NCBI RefSeq assembly: GCF_001941345.1
Contig: NZ_CP009251.1
Location: forward strand, 2,170,001 to 2,234,000
Reading direction: 5' to 3'
DNA from: Corynebacterium stationis
Lineage (GTDB): Bacteria > Actinomycetota > Actinomycetes > Mycobacteriales > Mycobacteriaceae
Length of the DNA stretch: 64,000 nucleotides
In this document: positions 11,562-20,722 of the stretch, piece by piece
Layout: each line of letters opens with the position of its first letter
How positions within the stretch are numbered: the stretch's first letter is position 1
Made by a program: the position numbers and the translations under genes
Notes under the pieces: generated by a model
Seen by the model: the letters and a program-made list of their open reading frames with translations, nothing else
Database searches by the model: none
Told to the model about the DNA's origin: nothing

Positions 11562-13064
11562 TTAGCGGAAGGTAGCAAACTGCTGGACTACCCATTTGCT
11601 GATGAACAGCAGGATGATGCCCAAGATGACGGAGACTACGCCAAGGGAGATAAAGAAGCTATTCTCTGCGCCAGCATCGGATGGGTCATAGTATGCAGCC
11701 AAGGAGCCGGCCAAGGAGGTACCGATAGATACTGCCATCATCCAAACCGCCATCATGCGGGATGGGAAGGCTTCTGGCGCAACCTTGGTAGCAAGTGCGT
11801 TACCTACTGGGGAAAGCATAAGCTCACCCATGGTGAAGAGGAACAAAATCCAAACGATTGCGATCATTGGGGTGGAGTTTGCTGCACCGCCAGAAAATGG
11901 CAGGAAGAAGAAGAGCGATACACCGATGATGACATTGGCAACGCCGAACTTAACAGGAGTGGACCACTGGCGCTTACCAAGTTTGGTCCACAGGGCAGCG
12001 AATACACCAGAGAAGATGATGATAAAGATTGGGTTGATTGACTGCACCAGTGATGGTGGAATCTCCCAACCAAAGATCTCACGGTCAAGACGAACATCTG
12101 AGTAGATGGTCAGCACCGTAAATTGCTGCTGGAAAATCGCGAAGAACAGCACGCCAGAAATAAATAGCGGGATAAAGCCAATCAGGCGCTTGCGCTCAAG
12201 TGGTGTGGTGAGTTCAGAGCGGTACATCTGTACCCACAGCACGACAGCCGCAATCAGGGCGATAATGGTGACAATATTTGCCAGCCAGTCCATCTTGACT
12301 ACACCGGTTGCTAAAAGCACGGTGGCGATGACAACAATGGCAATAATCGCGATGGTTGAAGTAACCAGCTGGTTCTTGCTTGCTGGGTTCGGCACATCGT
12401 GTCCGGCATCTTTAATGGTGTGCTTACGCATCAGCATGTACTGGATAAGGCCGACTGCCATACCTACTGCTGCGATACCAAAGCCCCAGTGGAAACCTTT
12501 CCAGCCCCACATAGCGGTGGTAATCAGCGGGCCAAGCAGTCCACCGATGTTAATGCCCATGTAGAAGATGGAGAAGCCACCATCGCGGCGTGGGTCATCT
12601 TTGGTGTACAGGGAACCAAGAACGACCTGCGCGGTGGTCTTGACGCCACCAGAGCCAATGGCGATAAGCACCAGACCGATGCCCAGTCCTGTAACTCCTG
12701 GGATTACAGCCAGCGCGATGTGGCCGAGCATGACCATAACTGCTGAGTAAAACAGCGTACGTTCAGAACCAAAGAGCTTATCGGCGACAATCGATGCCAG
12801 CAGGCAGGCCATGTAAACCAAGCCGCCATAGGCGCCCACAACCGATGCAGCAGTAGCCTGCGGGATGCCCAAGCCACCGTCAGTAACGGAGTAGTACATG
12901 TAGAGCAGAACAATGGCCTGCATGCCGTAGAAGCTAAAACGCTCCCACATTTCAACGCCGAAGAGGTTAGCTAGACCCCAAGGTTGGCCGAAGAACTGTC
13001 TTTCCTCCGGCTCTTGTGCGCGACTGTGATCACTCGCGCCAGCTTGTGTTTGAGTAGAAGACAT
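11562..13064 (-). CDS. Proton-dependent oligopeptide transporter (POT/PTR family)
   Basis: Major-facilitator-type peptide:H+ symporter of 500 residues. The POT signature ERFSFYGMQAIVLLYMYY is near residue 42. The second signature lies in FSIFYMGINIGGLLGPLI, a helix with the family's FYxxIN(x)G pattern. About twelve hydrophobic segments follow the usual plan, with the long cytoplasmic loop in the middle. I start at ATG 13064 (SSTQTQAG); the upstream 14 codons are unlike other family members. No clear ribosome site is visible. It is a single-gene unit, likely importing di- and tripeptides. Confidence 0.92.
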   Translation of the reverse strand: MSSTQTQAGASDHSRAQEPEERQFFGQPWGLANLFGVEMWERFSFYGMQAIVLLYMYYSVTDGGLGIPQATAASVVGAYGGLVYMACLLASIVADKLFGSERTLFYSAVMVMLGHIALAVIPGVTGLGIGLVLIAIGSGGVKTTAQVVLGSLYTKDDPRRDGGFSIFYMGINIGGLLGPLITTAMWGWKGFHWGFGIAAVGMAVGLIQYMLMRKHTIKDAGHDVPNPASKNQLVTSTIAIIAIVVIATVLLATGVVKMDWLANIVTIIALIAAVVLWVQMYRSELTTPLERKRLIGFIPLFISGVLFFAIFQQQFTVLTIYSDVRLDREIFGWEIPPSLVQSINPIFIIIFSGVFAALWTKLGKRQWSTPVKFGVANVIIGVSLFFFLPFSGGAANSTPMIAIVWILFLFTMGELMLSPVGNALATKVAPEAFPSRMMAVWMMAVSIGTSLAGSLAAYYDPSDAGAENSFFISLGVVSVILGIILLFISKWVVQQFATFR

Positions 13065-13428
13065 GTAGTTGATTGGAACACAACACAATACCTCGAACAA
13101 AATCACTTATGGCATCTTTACCCAGCTCATAGCAGTTTGTTCCACAGAATATTAAAGGGAAAACATCTTGATTTGAGCGAGGAAACAATCGGCTTAAGTT
13201 CTTCTTATGAAGATGTAAGTTCACTACTTTGAGCTTGTGACTGCAGCAAATACAATACCGGCAATACCCAATGCTTCCACTTCTCAAGACTCAATCAGGC
13301 CGCGCCAGTCGCGAGATTGTAGATCATTAAGCATCAAACAAAGTGCTCAATTTAGTGAAATAAAGAACAATCACGTTCTTCAGTCTAATTTCTCACCAGT
13401 TGGGATTCTGAGGCCTTGGAAAACACAA
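13065..13428. other. Intergenic region upstream of the POT transporter
   Basis: About 360 AT-rich bases between the transporter start and the clpP2 terminator. It must contain the transporter promoter, but I see no confident -35/-10 pair, operator or structured RNA. Confidence 0.5.
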
Positions 13429-13465
13429 AAATAGCGGAGATGACGCCATGCCATCCCCGCTATTT
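13429..13465 (-). terminator. Terminator of the clpP1-clpP2 transcript
   Basis: AAATAGCGG-A-GATG pairs with CATC-C-CCGCTATTT. Read on the minus strand the stem is followed by a run of T. It lies 25 bases after the clpP2 stop codon. Confidence 0.8.
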
Positions 13466-13489
13466 CTTAACTACACGCGCTGTTAGAAA

Positions 13490-14113
13490 TTAATCATTGA
13501 GCTTACGGTAATCAAAGACCTGGTCGATGATGCCGTACTCTACAGCTTCTTCTGCGGTCAGAATCTTGTCACGGTCGGTATCAATGCGTACCTGCTCCGC
13601 GGTGCGGCCAGTGTGCTCAGCCAAGGTCTTTTCCATCAGACGACGCATGCGCTCGATTTCAGCAGCCTGGATCTCAAGGTCAGAAACCTGGCCCTGGGTG
13701 CCCTGGGTTGCTGGCTGGTGAATCAGGACGCGGGAGTTAGGAAGCGCTGCACGCTTGCCAGGTGCGCCTGCAGCAAGCAGAACAGCAGCTGCCGATGCAG
13801 CCTGGCCCAAGCAGACAGTCTGAACGTCAGGGCGGACATAACGCATGGTGTCGTAGATAGCCATCAACGCGGTAAAAGAGCCACCTGGCGAGTTGATGTA
13901 CATGGTGATGTCGCGGTCTGGGTCCATACCCTCCAGAACGAGCAGCTGCGCCATGATGTCATTGGCGGATGTGTCATCGACCTGGGTGCCCAGGAAGATA
14001 ATGCGCTCTTCGAAAAGCTTGGAATATGGGTTGGTTTCCTTCGTACCCTGCGCGGACTGCTCAATAAACGATGGCAGTACGTAGCGGGATGAAGGCATCT
14101 GGAAGTTAGACAT
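13490..14113 (-). CDS. clpP2: ATP-dependent Clp protease proteolytic subunit ClpP2
   Basis: Serine peptidase of the two-ClpP type found in actinobacteria. The 207-residue chain has the triad Ser107 (GQAASAAA), His132 (VLIHQP) and Asp182. The handle region is [20 protein letters not shown]. It is downstream of clpP1 with a 21-base gap and its own AAAGGAG site. In actinobacteria ClpP1 and ClpP2 assemble as a mixed tetradecamer that docks ClpX or ClpC1. I assigned the 2 to the downstream gene because of its longer N-terminus and its gene order. Confidence 0.97.
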   Translation of the reverse strand: MSNFQMPSSRYVLPSFIEQSAQGTKETNPYSKLFEERIIFLGTQVDDTSANDIMAQLLVLEGMDPDRDITMYINSPGGSFTALMAIYDTMRYVRPDVQTVCLGQAASAAAVLLAAGAPGKRAALPNSRVLIHQPATQGTQGQVSDLEIQAAEIERMRRLMEKTLAEHTGRTAEQVRIDTDRDKILTAEEAVEYGIIDQVFDYRKLND

Positions 14114-14134
14114 AATGAGTTTCTCCTTTATCCC

Positions 14135-14734
14135 TTAGTTGCTAATTGGTCCGGAAGCAGAATCGATGACGTGGTCCACGATGCCGTATTCCTTCGCCTG
14201 CTGAGCAGTAAACCAGCGGTCGCGGTCGGAGTCCTTGGTAATCTGCTCAAAGGTCTGACCAGTGTGCTCTGCGATAAGCTCAGCCATTTCGCGCTTGGTA
14301 GCTGCGAACTGTTCAGCCTGAATAGCGATATCCGATGCGGTACCGCCTACACCAGCGGAAGGCTGGTGCATCATGATGCGTGCGTGTGGCAATGCGAAAC
14401 GCTTGCCCTTGGTGCCGCCAGAAAGCAGGAACTGGCCCATCGACGCAGCAAGACCCATGCCATAAGTGCGAATATCACATGGCGAGTACTTCATGGTGTC
14501 GTAGATTGCCATGCCTGCGGTAACCGAGCCGCCTGGAGAGTTAATGTAGAGCGAAATATCGCGAGTCGGATCCTCTGCAGAAAGCAGCAGAATCTGCGCG
14601 CACAGCTTGTTCGCAATCTCGTCATCAACTTGGGTTCCCAAGAAAATGATGCGCTCACTAAGCAAGCGCTCATAAACGCTGTCTCCCAGGTTCATACCTG
14701 CGCTCGGGGAGGTCATCTGAGGCTTGTCAGACAT
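14135..14734 (-). CDS. clpP1: ATP-dependent Clp protease proteolytic subunit ClpP1
   Basis: 199 residues with the triad Ser98 (GLAASMGQ), His123 (RIMMHQP) and Asp172. The fold signature [18 protein letters not shown] is present, identical in kind to that of the downstream paralogue. The start at 14734 has AAGGAG 8 bases upstream; a downstream Met (codon 14) precedes the conserved part. First gene of the clpP1-clpP2 operon, with a ClgR-type site about 120 bases upstream. Confidence 0.97.
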   Translation of the reverse strand: MSDKPQMTSPSAGMNLGDSVYERLLSERIIFLGTQVDDEIANKLCAQILLLSAEDPTRDISLYINSPGGSVTAGMAIYDTMKYSPCDIRTYGMGLAASMGQFLLSGGTKGKRFALPHARIMMHQPSAGVGGTASDIAIQAEQFAATKREMAELIAEHTGQTFEQITKDSDRDRWFTAQQAKEYGIVDHVIDSASGPISN

Positions 14735-14850
14735 GGTTGATACTCCTTGTCAGTTCTAAAATTCATTCTTGGCTTTGAAGATTGCTTCTTCAATGTCAAT
14801 GGCACCTACCCTACTTAAATTTCGATCGCCCATGCGAGAAAAATAGGGCT

Positions 14851-14868
14851 TGTTCGCTGATAGCGTTA
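14851..14868. promoter_or_regulatory. ClgR-type operator upstream of clpP1
   Basis: The core CGCTGATAGCG at 14855-14865 fits the corynebacterial ClgR consensus CGC-Y-N-A-N-R-GCG exactly, flanked by A/T bases as expected. ClgR is known to activate clpP1-clpP2 and clpC in C. glutamicum. The site lies about 117 bases before the clpP1 start codon, a suitable position for an activator. Confidence 0.75.
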
Positions 14869-14970
14869 ACCCTCCTCGAAAAATAGGTGATGAAAGTTCA
14901 ACAGGTCACACCACCAGTCAGGCGACAGGTCGGTGAGGTGGTCGCCGAGCATCCTTCAATCGGTAAAGAA

Positions 14971-15004
14971 AAAAGGGACCTAGCTGCGTAGCTAGGTCCC
15001 TTTT
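14971..15004. terminator. Terminator downstream of tig, 15-bp stem
   Basis: Exact arms 14971-14985 and 14990-15004 surround the loop GCGT, with AAAA and TTTT ends. It separates tig from the clpP1 promoter region. Confidence 0.88.
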
Positions 15005-15069
15005 CTATCAATCAACTAGTCCAGGATTCCCACGGCGAAACACCGGGAGAAATTCTGCTGGACAATGAT

Positions 15070-16440
15070 TTATGCCTCGTCGTTGGAGGACTCTTCTGTC
15101 TTAGAGTTATCCTCAGCTTCTTCTTCGCCGAAGTACTGCTCAACGTCAACAACGTTGCCTGCATCGTCCTTAGCTTCGACGCGGCAGATAGCAGCTGCTA
15201 GAGCCTTGCCACGACGAACGTCGGAGAACAGGTTGCCGATCTGGCCGTTGGAGGAGATCTGCTGGATGAACTGGTTAGGATCCATGCCGTAAGACTGAGC
15301 GGTGAACAGGATGTGGTCGCTCAGCTCCTGCTGGGAAACCTCTGGCTCCTCAACATCAGCCAAGGTGTCCAAGAACAACTGGGTGCGTACGGACTCTTCA
15401 GCGGACTCGCGGGATTCCTTGTCGAATTCCTCGCGGGTGGTGCCCTGAGCCTCAAGCAGGCGGTTCAGTGCAGCGTCGTCGTGTGCCATCTCGCCCAGGA
15501 TCTGGTGCAGCTGAGCGTGAACCTGCTCATCAACAACAGACTTAGGAAGCTCGAAGGAAACCTCAGCCAAAGCAGCCTTGAGGACCTCGTCGCGAACTGC
15601 GACAGCCTGGTCATTCTTCTTGGACTCTTCGAGGCCGGACTTGGTGTTCTCGCGCAGCTCTTCGATGGTGTCGAACTCGGAAGCCATCTGTGCGAAGTCG
15701 TCGTCGAGTTCAGGAAGCTTGCGCTCCTTGGTCTGCACGACGTGAACCTTGATGGTTGCTTCCTTGTCCTTGTGCTCACCGGACTCGATGGTTGCGTTGA
15801 ACTCGTTGTCTTCTTCAGACTTCATGCCACGCAAAGCGGTGTCGAGGCCCTTGATCAGGTCGTCGTCGCCAACGCGGTAGGACAGGCCCTCGGTGGAGAT
15901 CTCAGAGACCTTTTCGCCGTCGACCTCAGCCTCGACGTTGATGATTGCGTAGTCGCCGGTCTTCAGCTTGCGCTTGGTGTCCTTGAGCTCACCGAAGCGG
16001 CCTGCGAGTTCTTCGAGTTCCTTTTCAACGTCTTCGTCGGTGACAGCAAGTGCTGGGACGGTGACGGAGATCTTGGAGAAGTCTGGAACTTCGATTTCTG
16101 GGCGAACATCAACCTCAGCTGTGAACTCAACGAAGTCGTTGTCTTCAACCTTAGGGATATCGATGTTTGGCTGACCGATGACCTTCAGGTCGTTTTCGGT
16201 GACAGCCTGCTCGTAGCGGGAAGGCAGCATGTCGTTAACGACCTGCTCCAGCATTGCGCCGCGACCGAAGCGTGCGTCGATCAGCTGGCGAGGTGCTTTA
16301 CCCTTACGGAAACCCGGAATTTGTACCTGCTGCGCAATCGCAGAGTAAGCCTGGTCGATTTCCTTGTCGAGCTCAGCAAACGGAACGTTGACGGTGAGCT
16401 TGACGCGGGTGTCGCTCAGCTTGTCCACGGTAGTCTTCAC
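15070..16440 (-). CDS. tig: Trigger factor (ribosome-associated chaperone, prolyl isomerase)
   Basis: 456 residues. The ribosome-binding N-terminal domain ends with the signature [16 protein letters not shown] (GFRxGxxP motif, residues about 44-60). The FKBP-type domain is at about 160-245 with the [13 protein letters not shown] segment. The C-terminal chaperone domain is helical and ends in a Glu/Asp/Ser-rich tail. The start codon is GTG 16440 with AGGAG 8 bases upstream. It is a single transcription unit flanked by a tRNA and a terminator. Confidence 0.97.
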   Translation of the reverse strand: MKTTVDKLSDTRVKLTVNVPFAELDKEIDQAYSAIAQQVQIPGFRKGKAPRQLIDARFGRGAMLEQVVNDMLPSRYEQAVTENDLKVIGQPNIDIPKVEDNDFVEFTAEVDVRPEIEVPDFSKISVTVPALAVTDEDVEKELEELAGRFGELKDTKRKLKTGDYAIINVEAEVDGEKVSEISTEGLSYRVGDDDLIKGLDTALRGMKSEEDNEFNATIESGEHKDKEATIKVHVVQTKERKLPELDDDFAQMASEFDTIEELRENTKSGLEESKKNDQAVAVRDEVLKAALAEVSFELPKSVVDEQVHAQLHQILGEMAHDDAALNRLLEAQGTTREEFDKESRESAEESVRTQLFLDTLADVEEPEVSQQELSDHILFTAQSYGMDPNQFIQQISSNGQIGNLFSDVRRGKALAAAICRVEAKDDAGNVVDVEQYFGEEEAEDNSKTEESSNDEA

Positions 16441-16582
16441 GAGTATTTCTCCTGATTAGTTGTCTGCATTTACTAACTGCTGCAGTGTTTAGAAATTGTC
16501 AACTGCTTAATTTACCAAACGCGTTTTACAAACAGTAAAGGGGTCTGGGAAATCCTTTACTAGGTTTCCCAGACCCCATACG

Positions 16583-16656
16583 TCGGGGCGACAGGATTTG
16601 AACCTGCGACCCCCTGCTCCCAAAGCAGGTGCGCTACCAAACTGCGCCACGCCCCG
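16583..16656 (-). tRNA. tRNA-Pro (anticodon TGG)
   Basis: The 7-bp acceptor stem CGGGGCG/CGCCCCG, the anticodon arm CCTGC-TTTGGGA-GCAGG and the T arm with GGTTCAAATCC are all present. The CCA end is not encoded. Confidence 0.96.
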
Positions 16657-17095
16657 TATGTAGCCACCGGAGTTTGCCTCCGTGCTGCGTACGTTTGATA
16701 ACTCTAGCCTAGGAAGTTTTAAAGCTACAAATCCGCCCCCACCCAAGCGGAAAATTTAACCATAACCAAAGGTCAGCGGCTTGTCAGAAAATCGTGACTT
16801 TGATTGAAAACCGTTCATCGCACCGAAATCTTCTCTAATTCGTCAAAGAAACCTGCCCTGCAATCACGCGTCCCCACCGCGTTATCGAAGAAGCATCCAC
16901 ATCCCCGCCTCAGGGGCTCTAACTCCCAACAAAGAGCTTCTCGCGAAGACTTCAGCTTCTTTCCCCGAATTCCTTAAAGCGAAGAACATCCCGCGAGAAA
17001 CTTTAAAGTTACGCACTGGGGCGATTTCAATACCCCGTCTCCGACCTAGAGTGTGGCAACCCTCCTCTTGGAGATTATGCATGTAACACAAAAAG
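16657..17095. other. Intergenic region between tRNA-Pro and tRNA-Gly
   Basis: About 440 bases without a credible gene. A 76-codon minus-strand frame overlaps the tRNA-Gly terminator and has no coding character. The tRNA-Pro promoter must lie just above 16656. Confidence 0.5.
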
Positions 17096-17134
17096 AAACA
17101 CCCACCTACCAAAACTACTGGTAGGTGGGTGTTT
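17096..17134 (-). terminator. Terminator of tRNA-Gly
   Basis: 15-bp arms 17096-17110 and 17120-17134. On the minus strand the stem is followed by TTTCTTTTTG, directly after the tRNA. Confidence 0.88.
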
Positions 17135-17140
17135 TAAGCT

Positions 17141-17215
17141 TGGAGGGAATGACGGGAATCGAACCCGCGTCTTCAGCTTGGAAGGCTGAGGTATTAGCCA
17201 CTATACGACATTCCC
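17141..17215 (-). tRNA. tRNA-Gly (anticodon TCC)
   Basis: Acceptor stem GGGAATG/CATTCCC, anticodon loop CTTCCAA on the stem CAGC/GCTG, T arm GCGGGTTCGATTCCCGT. The CCA end is encoded (17141-17143), unlike in the neighbouring tRNA-Pro. Confidence 0.96.
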
Positions 17216-17315
17216 ACAGCGCATCAATCGATGTGCGTTAGCTATCTTAACTCACGTTGTTAATTCATTCCAAAATGACCCCTCCAATTTCATAAATGAC
17301 GCAGCTCACCATAGC

Positions 17316-17328
17316 CTCAAGTCTTGAG
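17316..17328. promoter_or_regulatory. Palindrome CTCAAG-T-CTTGAG
   Basis: A perfect 13-base palindrome about 155 bases before the Gly/Asp-repeat gene and 100 bases behind the tRNA-Gly promoter side. The half sites are those of HspR/HAIR elements but in the opposite order, so it is not a standard HAIR. No regulator can be named. Confidence 0.2.
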
Positions 17329-17483
17329 CAAAAGCAGCCCAGAGGACCAAACACCTCTCTGTGTGCACTCAGTTATCCGATGATTTGGGCGTTTACTTCC
17401 ATTGTCTGCTGGGGAACTTTAAGCTGGTAGTAGACGTTGTTCTAGACAGACAATAAAACAATTGTGGGAAGTGAACTCCAATC

Positions 17484-18314
17484 ATGGAAGTATTATTAAT
17501 TCTCGCTGTTCTCGGCGGCGGCGCTTGGTACCTTTCTTCTAGGAATTCTAAGAAGAACCTAGAAGAGCGCGAGCGTCGGGAATTTGCAGACGCGCACGCT
17601 GATGCGCAGCGCTGGACTGAGCGCCTCGGCGGTCAGGTCATGCAGATCTCTGGCACGGACACAGCATCAACGCAGGCAATGGCCGATGCTTCGGAGCGCT
17701 TTACAGCAGCGAACTCCGCGTTAGCGCAGGCAACCACTACGAAGCAGGCAAAGCTCGCGCGCGAATCGGCGCTCGAAGGCATGCATTATGTTGCTGCGGC
17801 TCGAGAAATCATGGGCATGAGTGCAGGCCCTGACCTGCCACCACTAGAAGGTCAGCGTTCTGCTGGCAAGGTGACGGAAAAGCGCACCATCGAAGGTGAA
17901 AACGGTGAGTCTTTGACTGCTTCGCCATACGCCTCCGAAGAAACCCCGAATTACTTCCCCGGTGGCACGGTGGCCGGCCGCCCAGTTCCAGCTGGTTGGT
18001 ACTCACGCCCGTGGTGGGCAGATGCCATGGCAACGGGTGTGTGGATGATGGGCTATTCCATGATGTTCAATGCAATGTTCATGGGCATGGCCGGCGTTGG
18101 TTACTCCGGTGAGGCAGCAGCAGCTGGTGAAGTTGGAGATGCCGGCGGTGACATGGGCGATGCTGGTGGCGATATGGGCGATGGCGGCGACATGGGTGAT
18201 GCTGGTGGAGACATGGGCGATGGCGGCGGCCTCTTCGGCGGAGACGGAGGCGGAGGCCTCTTTGGCGGCGGAGAAGACGGCGGCGGAATCTTCGACTTTG
18301 GCTTTGACTTCTAG
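17484..18314 (+). CDS. Membrane-anchored protein with Gly/Asp-repeat C-terminus, 276 aa
   Basis: I do not recognise a named family. Residues 1-18 form a membrane anchor (LLILAVLGGGAWYL). Residues 20-115 are helical and Ala/Gln/Glu rich, with EERERREFADAHADAQRW suggesting a coiled coil. A Pro-rich linker follows. Residues about 180-205 are a second hydrophobic stretch rich in Met (MMFNAMFMGMAGVGY). The last 65 residues are a Gly/Asp repeat (GDMGDAGG units) ending in aromatic FDFGFDF. GGAAG lies 12 bases before the start. The composition suggests a surface or low-complexity protein; its function is unknown. Confidence 0.85.
   Translation: MEVLLILAVLGGGAWYLSSRNSKKNLEERERREFADAHADAQRWTERLGGQVMQISGTDTASTQAMADASERFTAANSALAQATTTKQAKLARESALEGMHYVAAAREIMGMSAGPDLPPLEGQRSAGKVTEKRTIEGENGESLTASPYASEETPNYFPGGTVAGRPVPAGWYSRPWWADAMATGVWMMGYSMMFNAMFMGMAGVGYSGEAAAAGEVGDAGGDMGDAGGDMGDGGDMGDAGGDMGDGGGLFGGDGGGGLFGGGEDGGGIFDFGFDF
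18139..18228 (+). repeat. Imperfect tandem repeat coding for GDMGDAGG units
   Basis: Four to five near-copies of a 15-24 base unit (GGCGACATGGGCGATGCT and variants) inside the preceding gene. Unit length varies in multiples of three, so the frame is kept. Such repeats often vary in copy number between strains. Confidence 0.8.
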
Positions 18315-18347
18315 TCTTTAAAATTCGCCATTTCCTGCGCCTTGTTT

Positions 18348-19314
<967 letters not shown>

Positions 19315-19332
19315 TAGGCATCGAAAAGCAAC

Positions 19333-19373
19333 TGCCCGCTTAGTTCTTCCGATTCGGAAGAACTAAGCGGGCA
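19333..19373. terminator. Bidirectional terminator, 19-bp perfect stem
   Basis: Exact arms 19333-19351 and 19355-19373 with loop ATT. It separates the convergent aldo/keto reductase gene and rpiB. Confidence 0.88.
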
Positions 19374-19405
19374 TCTTTATGAGATTTTAATCTGGTCCGA
19401 AATTC

Positions 19406-19888
19406 CTAAGCTTCTGGTGCTTCTGGCACCTCAGGAGCGATTCCGGTGCGCTCATACTCAGCAAGAATATCGATACGACGCTGGTGGCGCTCAGCCTGGG
19501 ACCATTCCTGGTCAATGAAAGCATCAACGATAGCTAGTGCTTCTTCTGCTGAGTGCATCCGGCCGCCGATGCCGATGAGCTGGGCATTGTTGTGCTCACG
19601 TGCAAGGCGTGCGGTCTCCGGCGACCATGCCAGCGCACAGCGTGCACCCTTGACCTTGTTCGCGGCGATTTGCTCACCGTTGCCGGAACCACCAAGCACG
19701 ATACCCAAAGAACCTGGGTCGTTGACGGTACGCAGTGCGGCTTCAATACAAAATGCTGGGTAGTCATCCTCAGCGTCATAAATGTGTGCGCCACAGTCAA
19801 TGACATCGTGGCCTTGTCTGGTCAGGTGTTCTTTAATGAGATTTTTGGTCTCGAACCCTGCGTGGTCTGCTCCTAAGTAAACGCGCAT
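19406..19888 (-). CDS. rpiB: Ribose-5-phosphate isomerase B
   Basis: Interconverts ribose-5-phosphate and ribulose-5-phosphate in the pentose phosphate pathway. The 160-residue protein starts MRVYLGADHAGFETK, with the ADHAG phosphate/substrate motif. LGGSGNGEQIAANKVKGARC carries the anion hole and the catalytic-residue region of the actinobacterial type. REHNNAQLIGIGGRMH follows. An upstream ATG (19915) would add 9 residues, but TATCAT lies exactly 7 bases before ATG 19888 and homologues begin there, so I chose the shorter form. Confidence 0.95.
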   Translation of the reverse strand: MRVYLGADHAGFETKNLIKEHLTRQGHDVIDCGAHIYDAEDDYPAFCIEAALRTVNDPGSLGIVLGGSGNGEQIAANKVKGARCALAWSPETARLAREHNNAQLIGIGGRMHSAEEALAIVDAFIDQEWSQAERHQRRIDILAEYERTGIAPEVPEAPEA

Positions 19889-19895
19889 GCCACCA

Positions 19896-19901
19896 ATGAT
19901 A
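19896..19901 (-). promoter_or_regulatory. -10 hexamer TATCAT upstream of rpiB (leaderless)
   Basis: TATCAT, 7 bases and then ATG on the minus strand. This arrangement decides the start of rpiB. Confidence 0.45.
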
Positions 19902-20007
19902 TCAATGGTTGGCATGCGCGTTGGATCACAGGGCGAAAAGGCTTAATTGAACTAAGCCTTCGCCTTCAGCAGATCTTTCCCCTATAGGTAGGAAAAGCTC
20001 CGATTTT

Positions 20008-20631
20008 CTACCTATTGCTGACCTGTGGGTTTTCAGTGCGGGAGCGCTTAATCTCGAAGAAGTATGGATACTGCGCCAGGCGCACTGCGGCATCAAAGAT
20101 CTCGCCGGCTTCTTCACCGGTTGGAATGCGGGTAATAACGGGGCCGAAGAAGGCGGTGTCACCGAGCTTAATTACTGGGGTTCCCACGTCATCACCCACA
20201 GAGGCGATTGCTTCGTTGTGGGATGCACGAAGCGCCTCATCAGCATCTTCCGTGTTAGCAACCTCAGCATAAGATGTATCCAGGCCAGCATCCGCCAAAG
20301 CTTCTTTAATCAGCTCGTCATAAGCTCCAAAGCCCTTCTTACCGCCTTGTTCTTCACCGTGTACCTTGTTGCCCAAGATGGTGTAAAGCTCATCAACCTT
20401 GGCGGGTTCTTCGGTTGCAACTTTGGCAAAGACGCGCGCTGGTCCCCATGCTGCTTGCATCATGTTCGCGTAGCCCTCATCCAAGTCACGGCCGTCATTA
20501 AGGACGGAAAGTGACATTGGTACGAACTCAACATTAATGTCGCGGACCTTTTCTACTTCCTTAATCCAGCGGGAGGTAGCCCAAGCAAACGGGCAGGTTA
20601 CGTCGAACCAAAATTTCACAGACTGAGACAC
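20008..20631 (-). CDS. DsbA-family thioredoxin-fold protein, Rv2466c-like
   Basis: 207 residues resembling the mycobacterial mycothiol-dependent reductase Rv2466c. The N-terminal thioredoxin part is VKFWFDVTCPFAWATSRW, then a helical insertion, then the cis-Pro segment VGTPVIKLGDTAFFGPV. The active-site position has a single Cys13 (CPFA) where Rv2466c has CPWC, so only a monothiol mechanism is possible. The start codon is GTG 20631 with AGGAG 8 bases upstream. It lies divergent from pepN. The role in mycothiol-linked redox chemistry is inferred from family. Confidence 0.88.
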   Translation of the reverse strand: MSQSVKFWFDVTCPFAWATSRWIKEVEKVRDINVEFVPMSLSVLNDGRDLDEGYANMMQAAWGPARVFAKVATEEPAKVDELYTILGNKVHGEEQGGKKGFGAYDELIKEALADAGLDTSYAEVANTEDADEALRASHNEAIASVGDDVGTPVIKLGDTAFFGPVITRIPTGEEAGEIFDAAVRLAQYPYFFEIKRSRTENPQVSNR

Positions 20632-20722
20632 TGATTAAACTCCTATGCATAAGATGAATACTGTCGCCTTGTACAACACTTGAGCATATCTACAAATTCC
20701 ACTTAAAGGAGCAGGAGCTTTA

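Noticed and set aside
16882..17112. A 76-codon minus-strand frame upstream of tRNA-Pro
   Set aside because: It overlaps the tRNA-Gly terminator and has no ribosome site or coding character.
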